A DNA stretch of 64,000 bases, from positions 5,828,008-5,892,007 of the forward strand of contig OY365822.1 in NCBI GenBank assembly GCA_959347315.1. The letters are read 5' to 3'. Position numbers and translations under genes: made by a program. Below are positions 1-10,694 of the stretch, in pieces. Every line of letters starts with the position of its first letter. Position 1 is the first letter of the stretch. Origin of the DNA: Bimastos eiseni (lineage: Eukaryota > Annelida > Clitellata > Crassiclitellata > Lumbricidae). The notes under the pieces were generated by a model that searched no databases, was not told the DNA's origin, and saw nothing but the letters and a program-made list of their open reading frames with translations.

Positions 1-1107
1 CTTGCTAGAACCCTTGGACTACAGCCTTCATCGAGGCACATTTACTTGGTTTACAGCGTTTCATAAGTCGGTACTCTTTGTGGATACACATTTTCCACAG
101 TGTGTAGTACTTCCAGTCACAATTGCTGGGTTGCTATTTATTATGTACCTGTTGAGATAATTTATATATCACCAATCAAGTGATAAGATGCGCTCTATCA
201 GGTAGACTTAATGATGTAACATGCTATTCACGTTTACCCTTCTATTAACGTTTGCCTCAGAAGAGTTCCTAAAAGTAATCAAGTATTATCTTTAATCAGA
301 TGTCTGCAAGCGCACGACATGTACAGAGAAAATTTTTCTTAGAGCAAGTTTTGTCAAAAGCATTTAGGCCAATATACAACTATCCATAATTCCGAAGCAT
401 AGAGGTTAATAAAAATTATCACATCGCGTACAACATCAGAAAACGGTGATGTGTAGGTTGATTCTGTCGACAATGTCAGTTCAACATTTAAGTAGCGAAC
501 AGAATTCTGTCCTGGTAGACATAATGTCGACCACACAGAGCAAACTAAACGAGTGGTCTTTTCCACAAGTCCTACGACTCCGTGTCTTTAAGTTTCCGGT
601 CTCTCTTACAGGTTAATGTTCTGTATTCTCTCTTCCGCCGCTTTTAAATATAAAAAAGATACCCTCTTCAACGTGTGCTTTGATTTTAACTTCGAGATCT
701 GTCCTAAGCTGTCAAAGCATTCAATAACATGGGCATTCGACCGCAGAAGATTTCCCAATATATCACCGTATAAAAACCGTCAAACCGTAGCCTAGAAATT
801 TTGAACATGTCATAACCTGGGTCAGGTAACAAAGAAATACAAGATCTCTATAATAAACTATAAAAGTCATAATATTGGAACAAATTAATGCCACAGTAGG
901 CCTATGTCTGACACAGATACGATTGTTGTATTGCATGTAATAAACTACATTGTAAGTAAAAATTCATATGGCGACGGATCGATAGCAGGACGAAAAATTT
1001 GCTGTCAATTTGAGCTTAGCGCTGGAAGGTTTATGAATCGGAATGTGTAGCCTATCTATTCAATTCGCTAATACAATGTGTACTTTTTGATAAAAAGAAA
1101 CTTTGTA
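1..1107. other. Upstream region of gene 1, no gene seen
   Basis: No convincing coding sequence on either strand. A short block at about 740-755 (CCGCAGAAGATTTCC) recurs at 12605-12619 upstream of gene 2 as CCGTAGAAGATTTCC, at a similar distance (about 380 and 430 bases) before the splice acceptor. This region may therefore hold the shared promoter, 5' exon or UTR intron of the ankyrin/Mab-21 genes, but I cannot place a transcription start. Confidence 0.4.
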
Positions 1108-1120
1108 TTTTGTTTCGCAG
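1108..1120 (+). other. Predicted 3' splice site before gene 1
   Basis: A T-rich tract ending in TTTCGCAG sits 80 bases before the gene 1 ATG. The same motif precedes gene 2 (ends 13032), gene 3 (ends 26278) and gene 4 (ends 41296). Sequence after the AG is also similar among copies. This suggests that the coding exon is a downstream exon and that a 5' UTR intron ends here. RNA evidence is absent. Confidence 0.55.
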
Positions 1121-1200
1121 GTGCTGACCACTTAGAGTACTTGGCCATTTGATCAGCATCTCTGTTTGCTCTTCTAAATGGAATACTGAAACACACAGCA

Positions 1201-4200
1201 ATGGGTAATAATGAATCAGTACAAGAGCCTGCGGCTGTGTCTGAAAACACACAAAACGCAAGTTACGCTGGCAACTCCTCCGAGACTCTTAAAATCGTCA
1301 GGATTGTTGGACTAACCGTGGCGTTCCCAGGCATCATGGGGGTATATCATGCTCATCGTTTTCTGACTAGATCCAACCATACGACTTTGGATCGTGTCAT
1401 TTCGCACCGTACTGGATCCAACATTGCAGAGCATCCGTTGAGAAGCAACTCAATTGCTAATATTCGCCAGCCTTTAGGTATAACGTTTCTTCATATTGCT
1501 GCTCAGAGGGGTAGCGTAGAAATGGCGAAATCGTGCATAGATTACGATGGTGATGTCAATACGGTTGACAGAAATGGTGACACTCCTCTTGATCTTGCAT
1601 TAAGAAATGGTCATTTAGACGTTGCAGAGATATTGTTAAGAAATAAGGCAGTTGCTAATTTTCGCAATGCCTCAAGTGAAACACTTCATATCGCTGCTGA
1701 AAGAAATTACTTGGAAATGGTCAAAGCATTGATTCATAACAATGTGAACGTTAATGCGGTTAACAGAGATGGCAACACTGGTCTTCATCTTGCACTAAGA
1801 AATGGTCATTTGGAAGTTACAGAGGCTTTGTTAAGAAATATGGCAGACACCAATATTTCCAATGTTTCACGTGAGACTCCTCGTCATATTGCTGCGGAAA
1901 TGGGTTACGACGAAATAGTCAAAGCAATGTTAAACTCCGATGATGAAGTTAATGCTGTGGACATAAATGGCAACACTGCTCTCCATCTAGCAGCAAGCAA
2001 TGGCCATATCGCAGTGGTAAATGTCTTGCTCAATCTGAGCACGGAAAGGAACGTGCTAACTCGTTCGCCGTTGGTTAAACTGCCGTTTAGCCAAGTTCCT
2101 GCATATGAATTGAAGCTGTCGCAACACCCTCTGAGTAAAAGAGCTGATACTAATATTCACAATGTTGCAGGTAAAACGCCTCTTCATATCGCTGCTGAAA
2201 TGGGTTACGTGGAAATAGTCAAAGCATTGATGGATTCTGATGGTGAAATCAATGCGGTTGATAGAAACGGCGACACTGCTCTTCATCTTGCAGCAAGCAA
2301 TGGCTACAGCTTTGTTGTAAATGTATTACTCAATCAGAGTGTGGTAAGGGGTGCGCAGATTCGTTCGCAGCCCACGGCAAACGAAGTTGCTGCAGGTGAA
2401 TTTCAACTATCGCATAGTACCCTAAAAAACAAAATTGATAAGGGTCTTACTTCAACCATAAATGCAGCTGTCAATGGACAACCAACACCACCTTACTATG
2501 CAGTTGAGCAAGGCAAAGCAGAACTTGTTGAGAATTCAATATATAACGGTGCTAATGTTAATGCCGGTAACAACGCCAAGATGACTCCGCTTCATTTAGC
2601 CTCTCAAAATGGTCACACATTGATTGTTAAAATTTTACTGGACAACCATGCTACCGTGGACGTCTTAAAGCAAGTTAAAAAAACGCCTTTGCATTTAGCA
2701 TCAAAGAATGGTCATGCAGATACCGTAGATTTGTTACTACGTCGTGGCATTTGCGACTTCGTGTTGACAAACCGTAAGGAGACACCATTACACGTTGCCG
2801 TCATAGAAGGTCACACGAAAGTTGTTAAGGTTATTTTGGAACACAGCCGCAGAATTTCTCAGAAATTGGCAAAAGACGGGAATAAACTTCAAGAGAATAC
2901 CAAAAAAGGCGTCATAACATTTGAGCTCCTGAATTCCGATGGTCGACGTGTTTCGGCTGAAATAGTTTATGCACAAAGAAACATGCCATTGGAGTTAAAT
3001 AGAGACTCAAAGGGAAACACTCAACTCGCACTCGCAGTGTCTTCGGTTGACCGGAAAGTGGTTAAGCTATTGCTTAGTGTAAATGAATGTATGTATTCAG
3101 AGTCGGACATAGCACATTCCTTTCGCTCCATTATTAAAAGAATCCTGTCTGAGGAGTTTACGCACGAGGATCCAAGTGACGCTATAAAATGCAGGCTGAA
3201 TTTTAAAAAACTCGCACAATTACTAATTAACTCCACTAATATTAATGTAAATCATCAGGACTCTGGATTGAATACCTTCCTTCACAATGTGATGTATCAG
3301 AATAAAGAACATTCAGCTTTAGCCACGGAGTCAAGCAGACTGACTTTGCAGTTTCAAATCATAGACGATGTGATAAAACTATTATTAGGGAAAGGAGCAG
3401 ACTGCAATGTGAAAAATCTTTTGGGCAAAACGCCTTTGATAATTGCGTCTGAGAAAGGCTGTTGTGACGTCATCAAAACTTTATTTGACTGGGAAGAAAA
3501 TTCAGAAATGACGCTTGACCTTGACGCTAGAGATCGTTTTGGAGCTACTGCTTTGATTAAAGCAGCCGAAAACCATCATGTCTCAGTTGTGCGACTTCTG
3601 CTAAGCCATAAAGCTTCCGTAAATTTGTACAACTATTGTGGATTTACAGCCTTGCACGCAGCTATCTATGAGCCAAATAGGGATCTGTTTGATTTGTATT
3701 TCTTCTGCGAAAGGCTCGTAAAGCGAAATTTCGACGACGATCAGCTTCAGATTACCATCCGTGCTTATCAAAACCGCAGGAAAGAAATCGGGAAACCAGA
3801 TGCAGTAATTGACTTATTGCTAAATTGTGTGAGCCAAATTGCGGTAATTTCTCGATTTGCACCGGTCGTTGCAATGTTGCTTGTGAATGATGAAACTAAT
3901 GTGAATGCTATAGACTACAGTGGAAATACGCCACTTGATTTGGCGCTGGAGTCTTCCAAGCGAATTACATCAGCGACCTTAACATCACTTAAGAATAGCG
4001 GTGCAGCTCGAGTGTATCAGGAAAAAAACCGACTGTCCTCAACCTGTTTAGAGGCTTTTCTTCAACTACTGAGACTCCAATTTAGGCATTGTCAAATTTG
4101 TACCGAAAAAGACATTTTCGAAAATCTACAGAGTGTGTTATCAGTAACTGCTTTAGAGGTAAACAAAATGGCAATAGAAGACCAGAGAGGTCGAAACCCA

Positions 4201-6083
4201 CTTCATCGACTGTTCATCTCTCGCATTTTATGTAGCGCAGTCAAACCTCAGAGAGACCAGAATAACAAAGATAATCTAGACTTAATGATTGATGTAATTC
4301 TTCTAAGACCAGGAAATTTCTTGGAATTGGCCACTGCAAGAGATGACAAAGGAAGAACTCCGTTACACTACGCTGTCATGCTAAAATCCAGCATGAGCAA
4401 GCGAGATGTCGATCTAGTGAAGGTGCTATTGGAAATGGTAAGCGTAAACGTAACTGATGTGTTCGGAAAACCCCTTTACACTACACAGAAATGGATGATC
4501 AATACGAATTTCTTCTCCAGTGCGGAGCCAATGAAAACACAAAAGACAAATTCGGATATACCCCTAAAGATCTTAAGCAACTGCGAAAGTCGGTGAAGGT
4601 CAACGAAGGAACCGCTAGGAATTTGCCAATCGGAAAAAAGGCACTTTACATGCCCATGGATGTTGCTCAATTCCTCAACCCAAAACATGTGACAGAATTA
4701 AGGATGAATCATAAACTAGTTGAAACTGTGCGAATTAACTCCCATTCACCTTGCCCTGAGGAATCATCAGAAAAAACTATTTGGATGATATGGACCCAAA
4801 ACGAACTATTTCGTCTCAACAGACGACTAAGACAACTTAAACCATCAGTACAAAACTTCATTGAGCGTTTGGCGGATGGTATAAAGGAAAAGGACGCTCG
4901 ATTTGAGTGCCAACCAATTTTAGTTGGAAGTGCCGATGAAGACACAAAAGCCTTCATTTCGTCGGACTTTGACTTTCGCCTTAAATTGGTTAAATTCAGC
5001 CTGCTTTGTAAAACCTTTCCACATCCATTGAGTTCGAAGGGCTTCTTTCAAATGAAATGGAAGTCGAGCGAAGTTGCAAGTAGTCGGAGTGGCGAGAAGT
5101 TTGACTGTTTTTTCAACTACGATCAGTGCTTACTGACTAATGAAGTTAATTCTAAATTCCAAATTCTAGTGGAAGATGTTTTAAAGGACCCTAAATTCTG
5201 GCAAGACGAACATCACTTCGAAAGGAACCTGAGTAATGAAGCAAAATCTGAGAAGCCACCTGGTCTGTATAAGACTGTGCAACTAAAAATGATTCATCCC
5301 ATAGAGGACGGAGAGGGCAAATTTGTTTTCATCAACATTTCAATTGACATTGTTGCCTATATCACCGTGGAAGGATGGTGGGCAGACGATCCACTCCCGG
5401 TTGGAATAAGCCCATCTGAGAAAGCAAACGGCTCTACGATGATCTTTGACAGACCACGCTTTGATCCATCCATGCCAGATGGTGATCGCTTTCTATTCTC
5501 CGAAACATTGGTCAGAATTTCATTTGCATCGCTCGAAACTCGATTCGTAAGGGAAAGCTCGCTTTTAATTAAAGCAGCATACACAGTTTGCAAAATGTTA
5601 ATTAACAAACAATGGGGAACAACTTATCAGCTGAAGACTTGTCTTCTGTTTTGCATGGAGGCATTTAATGTCATGAATGCGAGTGAGTCAAGAATAGACG
5701 ACGAGATTACACCAAAAAAACTCGCCTTCTGGGTCGAAAGGCTCATGTTTTGCTTCATGGAGTTTTCCCGTCATGGCGTTTTTCCTTGGTACTTCATGCC
5801 CTCGATCAAACAGCAAGTTGTTAAAAGCGATCGTCCTGGAGATAACAAGTATCAGACAATAAAAACGATAGTCGATGAAGAGAAGGAGGAAGTCGATTCT
5901 TTACAATACCCCGTGGTATATGGAATTTACCTTGACCTATGTCCAGATGATACAGCCGTTGATGTACCGATAATTCCAGACAAAATTGCAAAGAATAGTT
6001 GCTGTGTCAATCCTGATCCAAACTGGGAACAATTTGATAGAGAAGATTTCATTAGACGGCTATCTTCACGTAATTTCAACTAA
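1201..6083 (+). CDS. Gene 1: ankyrin-repeat protein with C-terminal Mab-21/cGAS-like nucleotidyltransferase, interrupted by a 1-base frameshift
   Basis: The ATG at 1201 has a good context (G at -3 and +4). The first frame runs to a stop at 4596 and the second continues to 6083. The two join if one A is missing from the A run at 4467-4470, where genes 2, 3 and 4 read GGAAAAACC or GGGAAAACC in frame. The repaired length would be about 1,627 residues. Ankyrin repeats fill roughly residues 92-1145, with many TPLHLAA-type helices. The C-terminal half shows VGSADEDTK, then SDFDF (D at 4965 and 4971), then SIDIV (D at 5346), which is the Mab-21/cGAS catalytic triad. The helical lobe follows with YQLKTCLLF and WYFMP. 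No cGAS-type H-C-C-C zinc thumb is visible. Residues 2-6 (GNNES) fit an N-myristoylation signal, and residues 32-49 are hydrophobic. The family makes cyclic dinucleotide-type messengers when active; activity here is inferred. The frameshift is either a sequencing error or an inactivating change. Confidence 0.82.
1843..2412 (+). repeat. Internal tandem duplication of a 300-base ankyrin module in gene 1
   Basis: The stretch beginning at 1843 (ADTNISNVS...) recurs at 2143 (ADTNIHNVA...), offset by 300 bases or 100 codons. Each unit carries two ankyrin repeats plus a linker ending in a LSQHPL/LSHSTL-like motif. Similarity is clear but imperfect, so the duplication is not very recent. Gene 2 lacks this expansion, which explains part of gene 1's greater length. 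Confidence 0.7.
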
Positions 6084-6203
6084 TTAATACAATTCCTTTG
6101 TTCTTAAATCAATAATAATCGCAGTTCATAGTCCATAAGTTGATAATGACATCATATAAAGTATTGTCTGCAAACTGATTCCTTATTCTGATTCATACAA
6201 TAA
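6084..6203. other. 3' flank of gene 1
   Basis: A+T-rich sequence after the gene 1 stop codon. No canonical AATAAA was seen immediately downstream. It holds AATAATAAT-type sequence at about 6110. Confidence 0.3.
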
Positions 6204-6420
6204 TACCATGTATCAATTGAAGGCTTGCATTCGCTTTTGCAAGGAGACTATTTCTGCCCGATATGGAAAAGAAGACGAATTCATTCGAATGGAACTGGAC
6301 TTCGGGTTTAAAGTGGATTATGTTTCGTTTCGCGGAGTTTTCGCGGAAGCGTATTTTACTTTATAACTAGGTCTACATGATCTCGGTCAAACAGCAAGTA
6401 GCAAACACGGTTCAACGGTT
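6204..6420 (+). pseudogene. Decayed Mab-21 C-terminal fragment (relic of a fifth gene copy)
   Basis: Starting at 6204 the DNA reads like the gene 1 segment that encodes TTYQLKTCLLFCMEA. Further on, GTTTCGTTTCGCGGAG and CGGTCAAACAGCAAGT match the parts encoding the MFCFMEFSR region and the IKQQVV tail. Stops and frameshifts interrupt it, and no ankyrin part precedes it. It lies directly behind gene 1, so it is probably a truncated tandem duplicate. Confidence 0.65.
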
Positions 6421-6489
6421 CATGTGATGTGACTCACGTAAACAAAATGATAACATTTGATACGCTTTGTCAGTGTTAAGAGCTTGGGT

Positions 6490-7380
6490 CATACATTTAC
6501 TCATTTTGAAAAAAATCTCCCAGCCCAACCACAGCCAGGCAAATCAGTCTTAAGCAATTAGCGAGACAATGGGTCATTATTCCTTGGCAGCAGTTGCATC
6601 TCAACTGGGAGTGTGTTCTAGGTGGAACGTCCAACAACGGAGAGGGCGCAACGCTGTCTGGTTGAAGTGCTTGCACGGAGCACCAGAAGTGCGTCACCAG
6701 AGGAAGAACGAAGAGCTCGACGGCCAAACAAAGCTGAAACAGGTCAACAGTGCTCCCGCAGATAGGCCTGGTAGAGTCAGCAAGGTATCGCCGGACCAGC
6801 ATGGCTATGATGCGCTACGAGATGGGAAAAAATCGTGCGTATAGTCCGAAACAGGAGTATACTTGGAAAAACACCCAACAGAGGTGTAACAAGGTTTTGA
6901 AAGTGGGGTGGCATAATTTAAAAAATATTGCGCGGAGCCCGCAAACATTTTTTTTGGCCCTCCCACTTCTTGAATTTTGCCCCCCAGAAATTTGAAAAAT
7001 GGGGGGGCACAAATTATCTTAACAAAAGTATTCTTAAAAATCCATTGGATAAACATAAAAAGAACTGATTTGGGGGTAAATGGGGGCACTGAGCACTAAA
7101 ACTGGGAGGGCTTTGCCCCCCCCCCAGTTTCAAAACTGGTGGGGCCGGTGCCCCTGCCCCCCGCTTGTTACACCTCTGGCACCCAAGGAATTGGACAGCA
7201 GCGCGCAGAACACGGTTGAGACGGGTTATCAACGCTTGGGGTAGGACAACCAGGCCTGAGCAGCAGCGGTCAAGTCGGCTGGTGAGAAAGGCGTGGACGA
7301 AGACAGCAGCAGCGTCATGAGATATGGAACGAGAAACAGTCCGAAGTGTATTAGGAGCAATGTGGTATAAGCTAAGCTTG
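6490..7380 (-). mobile_element. Degenerate CR1/L2-like LINE reverse-transcriptase C-terminal fragment
   Basis: On the minus strand the frame around 7200-7330 reads FLTSRLDRCCSGLVVLP followed by RLNRVLRAAVQFL. This matches the AFV-SRLDYCNSLL-GLP...LQ-VQNAAARL signature of CR1-like ORF2 C-termini. Below 6871 the frame YLADSTRPICGS continues the same region. The two halves are separated by a hAT-type MITE inserted at 6879-7178. There are several stops, so it is inactive. Confidence 0.55.
6879..7178 (-). mobile_element. hAT-type MITE, copy 1
   Basis: A 300-bp element beginning CAGAGGTGTAACAAG and ending CTTGTTACACCTCTG, which are perfect terminal inverted repeats. It is flanked by near-identical 8-bp target duplications, ACACCCAA (6871-6878) and GCACCCAA (7179-7186). 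CAGRGGTG termini and 8-bp duplications are typical of the hAT superfamily. There is no transposase ORF. It is inverted relative to the copy at 9661-9950 and has long G/C homopolymer stretches inside. Confidence 0.85.
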
Positions 7381-7639
7381 GCTTTTATATGTTACCTGAT
7401 AATTGTTCTCGCAAAATTTTATTAGCGGTCGGTCCCAAATAATCGAGATGTGATCAAGCATTTACTGAATACTATGGCTGTCGTTTATTTTGAAGGCAAA
7501 GATTATCTTGTGCCGGCTATTAACTTCAATTCCATCTCTGAGACCGCTGCAGAATTTTTTGTATTGCGATGTTATACATGCATATAGCCTATACTCATTT
7601 AGAGCTGATCCTGGTTCCTGTTTATATGTGAAAACACAA
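7381..7639. other. Intergenic, nothing recognised
   Basis: I see no coding region or clear repeat in this short stretch. Confidence 0.3.
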
Positions 7640-7892
7640 TGTAGAGCCTAGGATGATTCCCGCATCAATACAACAGCAATTGGAGACCGTCTTGTATCAT
7701 TCAAACAACACCATTCAAGAGAACTCGAACAAATCTGACGGAAACAACGGAACATGGAACGGGGAGATAGCTGAATGCTAGGACGTTGACACGACGGTCA
7801 GTCTTCAGCCCTACGGCGCTTTCAACAAGGCTACCCGCCCCATAACGCTGAATTAGCATGTCGCTCCCTGAGGAGGAGGACAGATAGCGCCT

Positions 7893-7940
7893 TGCATCAT
7901 CATCATCATCATAATCGTCATCATCGTCATCATCATCAGT
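7893..7940. repeat. CAT/CGT trinucleotide microsatellite
   Basis: Runs of CATCATCAT with CGTCAT interruptions. The equivalent place beside the channel gene is occupied by the much longer trinucleotide array at 52798-53400. Confidence 0.8.
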
Positions 7941-8744
7941 AGCAGCAGCGGCGTCGGCAGCACCAGCATAAATTCATTGTCATCGTCATCAATTACATTA
8001 TCATTTAATACTATAATATCCAATGATCTCATTCTTGCTGACATTCAGAATTAACTTCTGCCTTTCAATCTGCAAAAACATGGATTCCAAAGAGCCAATT
8101 GAGGCAAATCAAATCTAATGAAATTCATCTTCCGCCAATTTATTGCCCTGTCATTGAAAATGCTTAGTCTATTTCAACAGCTTATTCTTAAAACCATGGA
8201 ACTCGAAGTTGCGTTTTAATTATATTTCGGACAGAAATAGGAAATGAAACGATTAAAGTGTCTACATCCAAACATCAATATCTGTATCGATGCTAATAAT
8301 CCACCAAGACTGGAATCCGTCAATTTCTTCACCTATCCATTCATCATTCGTCTAATCATCGACTCATAAATTAATTTAAAAGCCAATCAAATTCATTCAC
8401 CCATTCAACCACTCAGCCATTTATCAATAACTCCACCCATTCATTCGTTAATTCATTCATCGATACGTTCATGCATTCGTACGTAAATCTATTCATATAA
8501 CTATTCATAAACTCGTCCGTCAATCCGTTTATTCGCCCATTTATCCATTCACTTATTCATCCTGTCATCCATCTAAATCAGTCATCCATGTTCTCATCCA
8601 ATCATCTCATTGAATTATCAATACATCATCTCATTCTTGCATTCATACACTCATTCGTAAATTCCTTCCTTCATTTATTCATTCATCCATTCATTCATCC
8701 ATTCATTCACTCATTCATCCAATAATACACACATTTGTTCATTC

Positions 8745-8942
8745 ACTCATTCATTCGTCCATCCTATAATTCATTCAACCATTCATTCATTCGTCCATCC
8801 TATGATTCATTCAAACATTCATTCATTCGTCCATCCTACAATTCATTCAACCATTCATTCATTCGTTCATCCTATTATTCATTCAACCATTCATTCATTC
8901 GTCCATCCTATAATTCATTCAACCATTCATTCATTCATCCAT
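8745..8942. repeat. 36-bp minisatellite, about five units
   Basis: Units spaced 36 bp apart (for example GTCCATCCT at 8757 and 8793), each made of ATTC-type tetranucleotides plus CGTCCATCCTATAA. Frames through it give repetitive HSFIRPSY peptides, which I treat as an artefact. It sits inside an A/T and ATTC-rich stretch running from about 8330. Confidence 0.85.
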
Positions 8943-9164
8943 GCATTTGTCCTCTGGTCCATCCACATCCGGGGTCTGTGTACACATAATTTTCAAACTC
9001 TTAATGAGCTGGTTAGATAAAGATTTTGTGTCTGATCATTAAGGATAAATATTTTCTCTGTCGCATTCACTGACCGTTACATCTATTCCGAAAGGACACC
9101 TTGGTCGCATTTCCGGATGTCTTCGACAGAAATATTTTTACCATTCTGCAGCTTCAATAGCAGT

Positions 9165-9300
9165 AATTGAGTTTCATATATGCCAATAGGTTTGTTTATT
9201 ATGAAATCTCAAGATTACAACACTTCGCGCCTGTGCTTTAGTATCAGGAAAAGGCTAATAGCTGTCGCGATCCACCCGGGCCGCCCATGCATTAAATTTT
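9165..9300. repeat. Dispersed repeat, copy also at 32762-32910 and 47780-47928
   Basis: The segment with TATGCCAAT-GGTTTG-TTATTATG, CTTCGCSCCTGTG, GGCTAATAGCTG and CGATCCACC recurs, diverged, in both copies of the segmental duplication. Nature unknown. Confidence 0.5.
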
Positions 9301-9660
9301 CAATTAAACTTTTACTAAGCATCCATGTTCAGCATATCGGAGTATGAGCCAAAGACACCCATCACATTATCGCTTACTGCTTACGTGAACGTGTTTGCAA
9401 AGAAACTATTTTCTGCAGGTTTCACCGTTAACAGCTTGCTGTGGGTCTTTAGATACAGAGAGAAACCCTTAATGGACACAAATCGAATAGGCAGGCGCAC
9501 CCTTCCGATTGATGGGTAGTTGCAGCTGGTTATTTACAAATACATTAGCATGGGGCAAGCTAGCTCTTTTACACAATCAGAATCAAAACCGTACATTCCG
9601 TAACGGTTGGCATCCCTAGCTGGAGTTGGCAAAACAATGCAATCGTATAGACGTGTATAC

Positions 9661-9950
9661 CAGGGGTGTAACAAGTGGGGGGCAGAGGGGGCACCGGCCC
9701 CCCAGTTTTGAAACTGGGGGGCAAAGCCTCCCCGTTTTAGTGCTCAGTGCTCCCATGTGCCCCCCAATTCGGTTCTTTTTTATGTTTATCCAATGGATTT
9801 TTAAGAATACTCTTGTTCAGATAATTTTTCAAATTTCTGGGGGGCAAAATTCAAAAAGTGGGAGGGCCGAAAAATATTTCTGCGCTTCGCGCAATATCTT
9901 TTCAATTATGCCCCCCGCCCCCCACTTTTCAAAACCTTGTTACACCTCTA
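9661..9950 (+). mobile_element. hAT-type MITE, copy 2
   Basis: A 290-bp element from CAGGGGTGTAACAAG to CTTGTTACACCTCTA, flanked by a perfect 8-bp target duplication GTGTATAC (9653-9660 and 9951-9958). The interior is homologous, in inverted orientation, to the copy at 6879-7178. The short frame across it is a shadow. It is non-autonomous. Confidence 0.9.
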
Positions 9951-10320
9951 GTGTATACAATCATGATCTTTTCAAAAACCTTACAGAACGAGGGTAGAAT
10001 AGAAATAGGCATGTAGTTGGTCACATCCTCTTCTTTATTACCCGGTTTGTATATTGAAGTTACCTTGACTACATTGAAATGGTTAGGAACAATACCTCCT
10101 TCAAAAGAGCAGTTTGTGATAGCAGATAGTAAGTTGGCAATAAAGGACGCTACTGGGACTATTATCGTCAGGTTCTAGCCAATGACTTAAAAAAAGTATT
10201 TCATTCGCGGTAGTTGGATGTACCGCAAAAGATGAAGAGGTAGGAGGATCAAGATATGGGTTTGCAGAGGGAGGAATTTTGGCAAGTAGATCCAGTACAG
10301 TTGAAGTTATCAAGCTATTG

Positions 10321-10560
10321 ATACGGTCAAAGGTCGATGCGATAACTCATTATCTGAAAACCTTGACAGGTAGCGTGACCATCCACGTCAGACGACGATT
10401 GAAAACAGGCGAATAAGTTGAAGACAGTTACAAATGCTTTCGAACTTGGCAGTTTATTGAGTTGGCCAATCACCTGTGAAAGATACGAAAGTATAAAGTC
10501 TGCACATGTTGTGACGCAAATAAAATATCTGCAAGAAGTCGTAGAGGAACCATAGACATT
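10321..10560 (+). repeat. R1 dispersed repeat, copy 1
   Basis: Shares GTCAAAGGTCG, TTATCTGAA, the CAGGTAGCG block, CCACGTCAGACGACGAT and the AACAGGCGAA stretch with copies at 20255-20380, 34160-34440, 48083-48340 and 49100-49380. It ends near TCTGCAAGAAG-CGTAGAGGAAC. No coding capacity and no clear pol III boxes, so the class is unknown. Confidence 0.65.
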
Positions 10561-10694
10561 CGTTTGGTGTCAAATGTTAAGGTACAGATCTGGATTTACT
10601 AACTCGTCTCCAAATCTCACGACTTTCTCGCATCAAACCAGCTTCTGCTTAAGCATGCAATTTCCATCAATCTCTCTTAAATTGGCCTCTAAGG

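Larger units (their letters stand above)
7640..9110 (+). repeat. Decayed paralogue of the DEG/ENaC 3' flank
   Basis: Several blocks match, in the same order and orientation, the DNA at 52290-54110 next to the channel gene. The GATTCCCGCATCA block at about 7652 matches 52360. The CTACATCCAAACATCAATAT block at about 8262 matches 53656. The AACTCTTAATGA block and its neighbours at about 8997 match 54002, followed by the TCTCTGTCGCA/TCACT stretch. The coding exon itself was not found after 9110. This is probably the remnant of a second channel locus. Confidence 0.55.

Noticed and set aside
8735..9020. HSFIRPSY repeat frames
   Set aside because: A 36-bp minisatellite is a multiple of three and stays open by chance; no protein features.
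9626..9997. A 123-codon plus frame
   Set aside because: It spans the hAT MITE from end to end and has no independent support.
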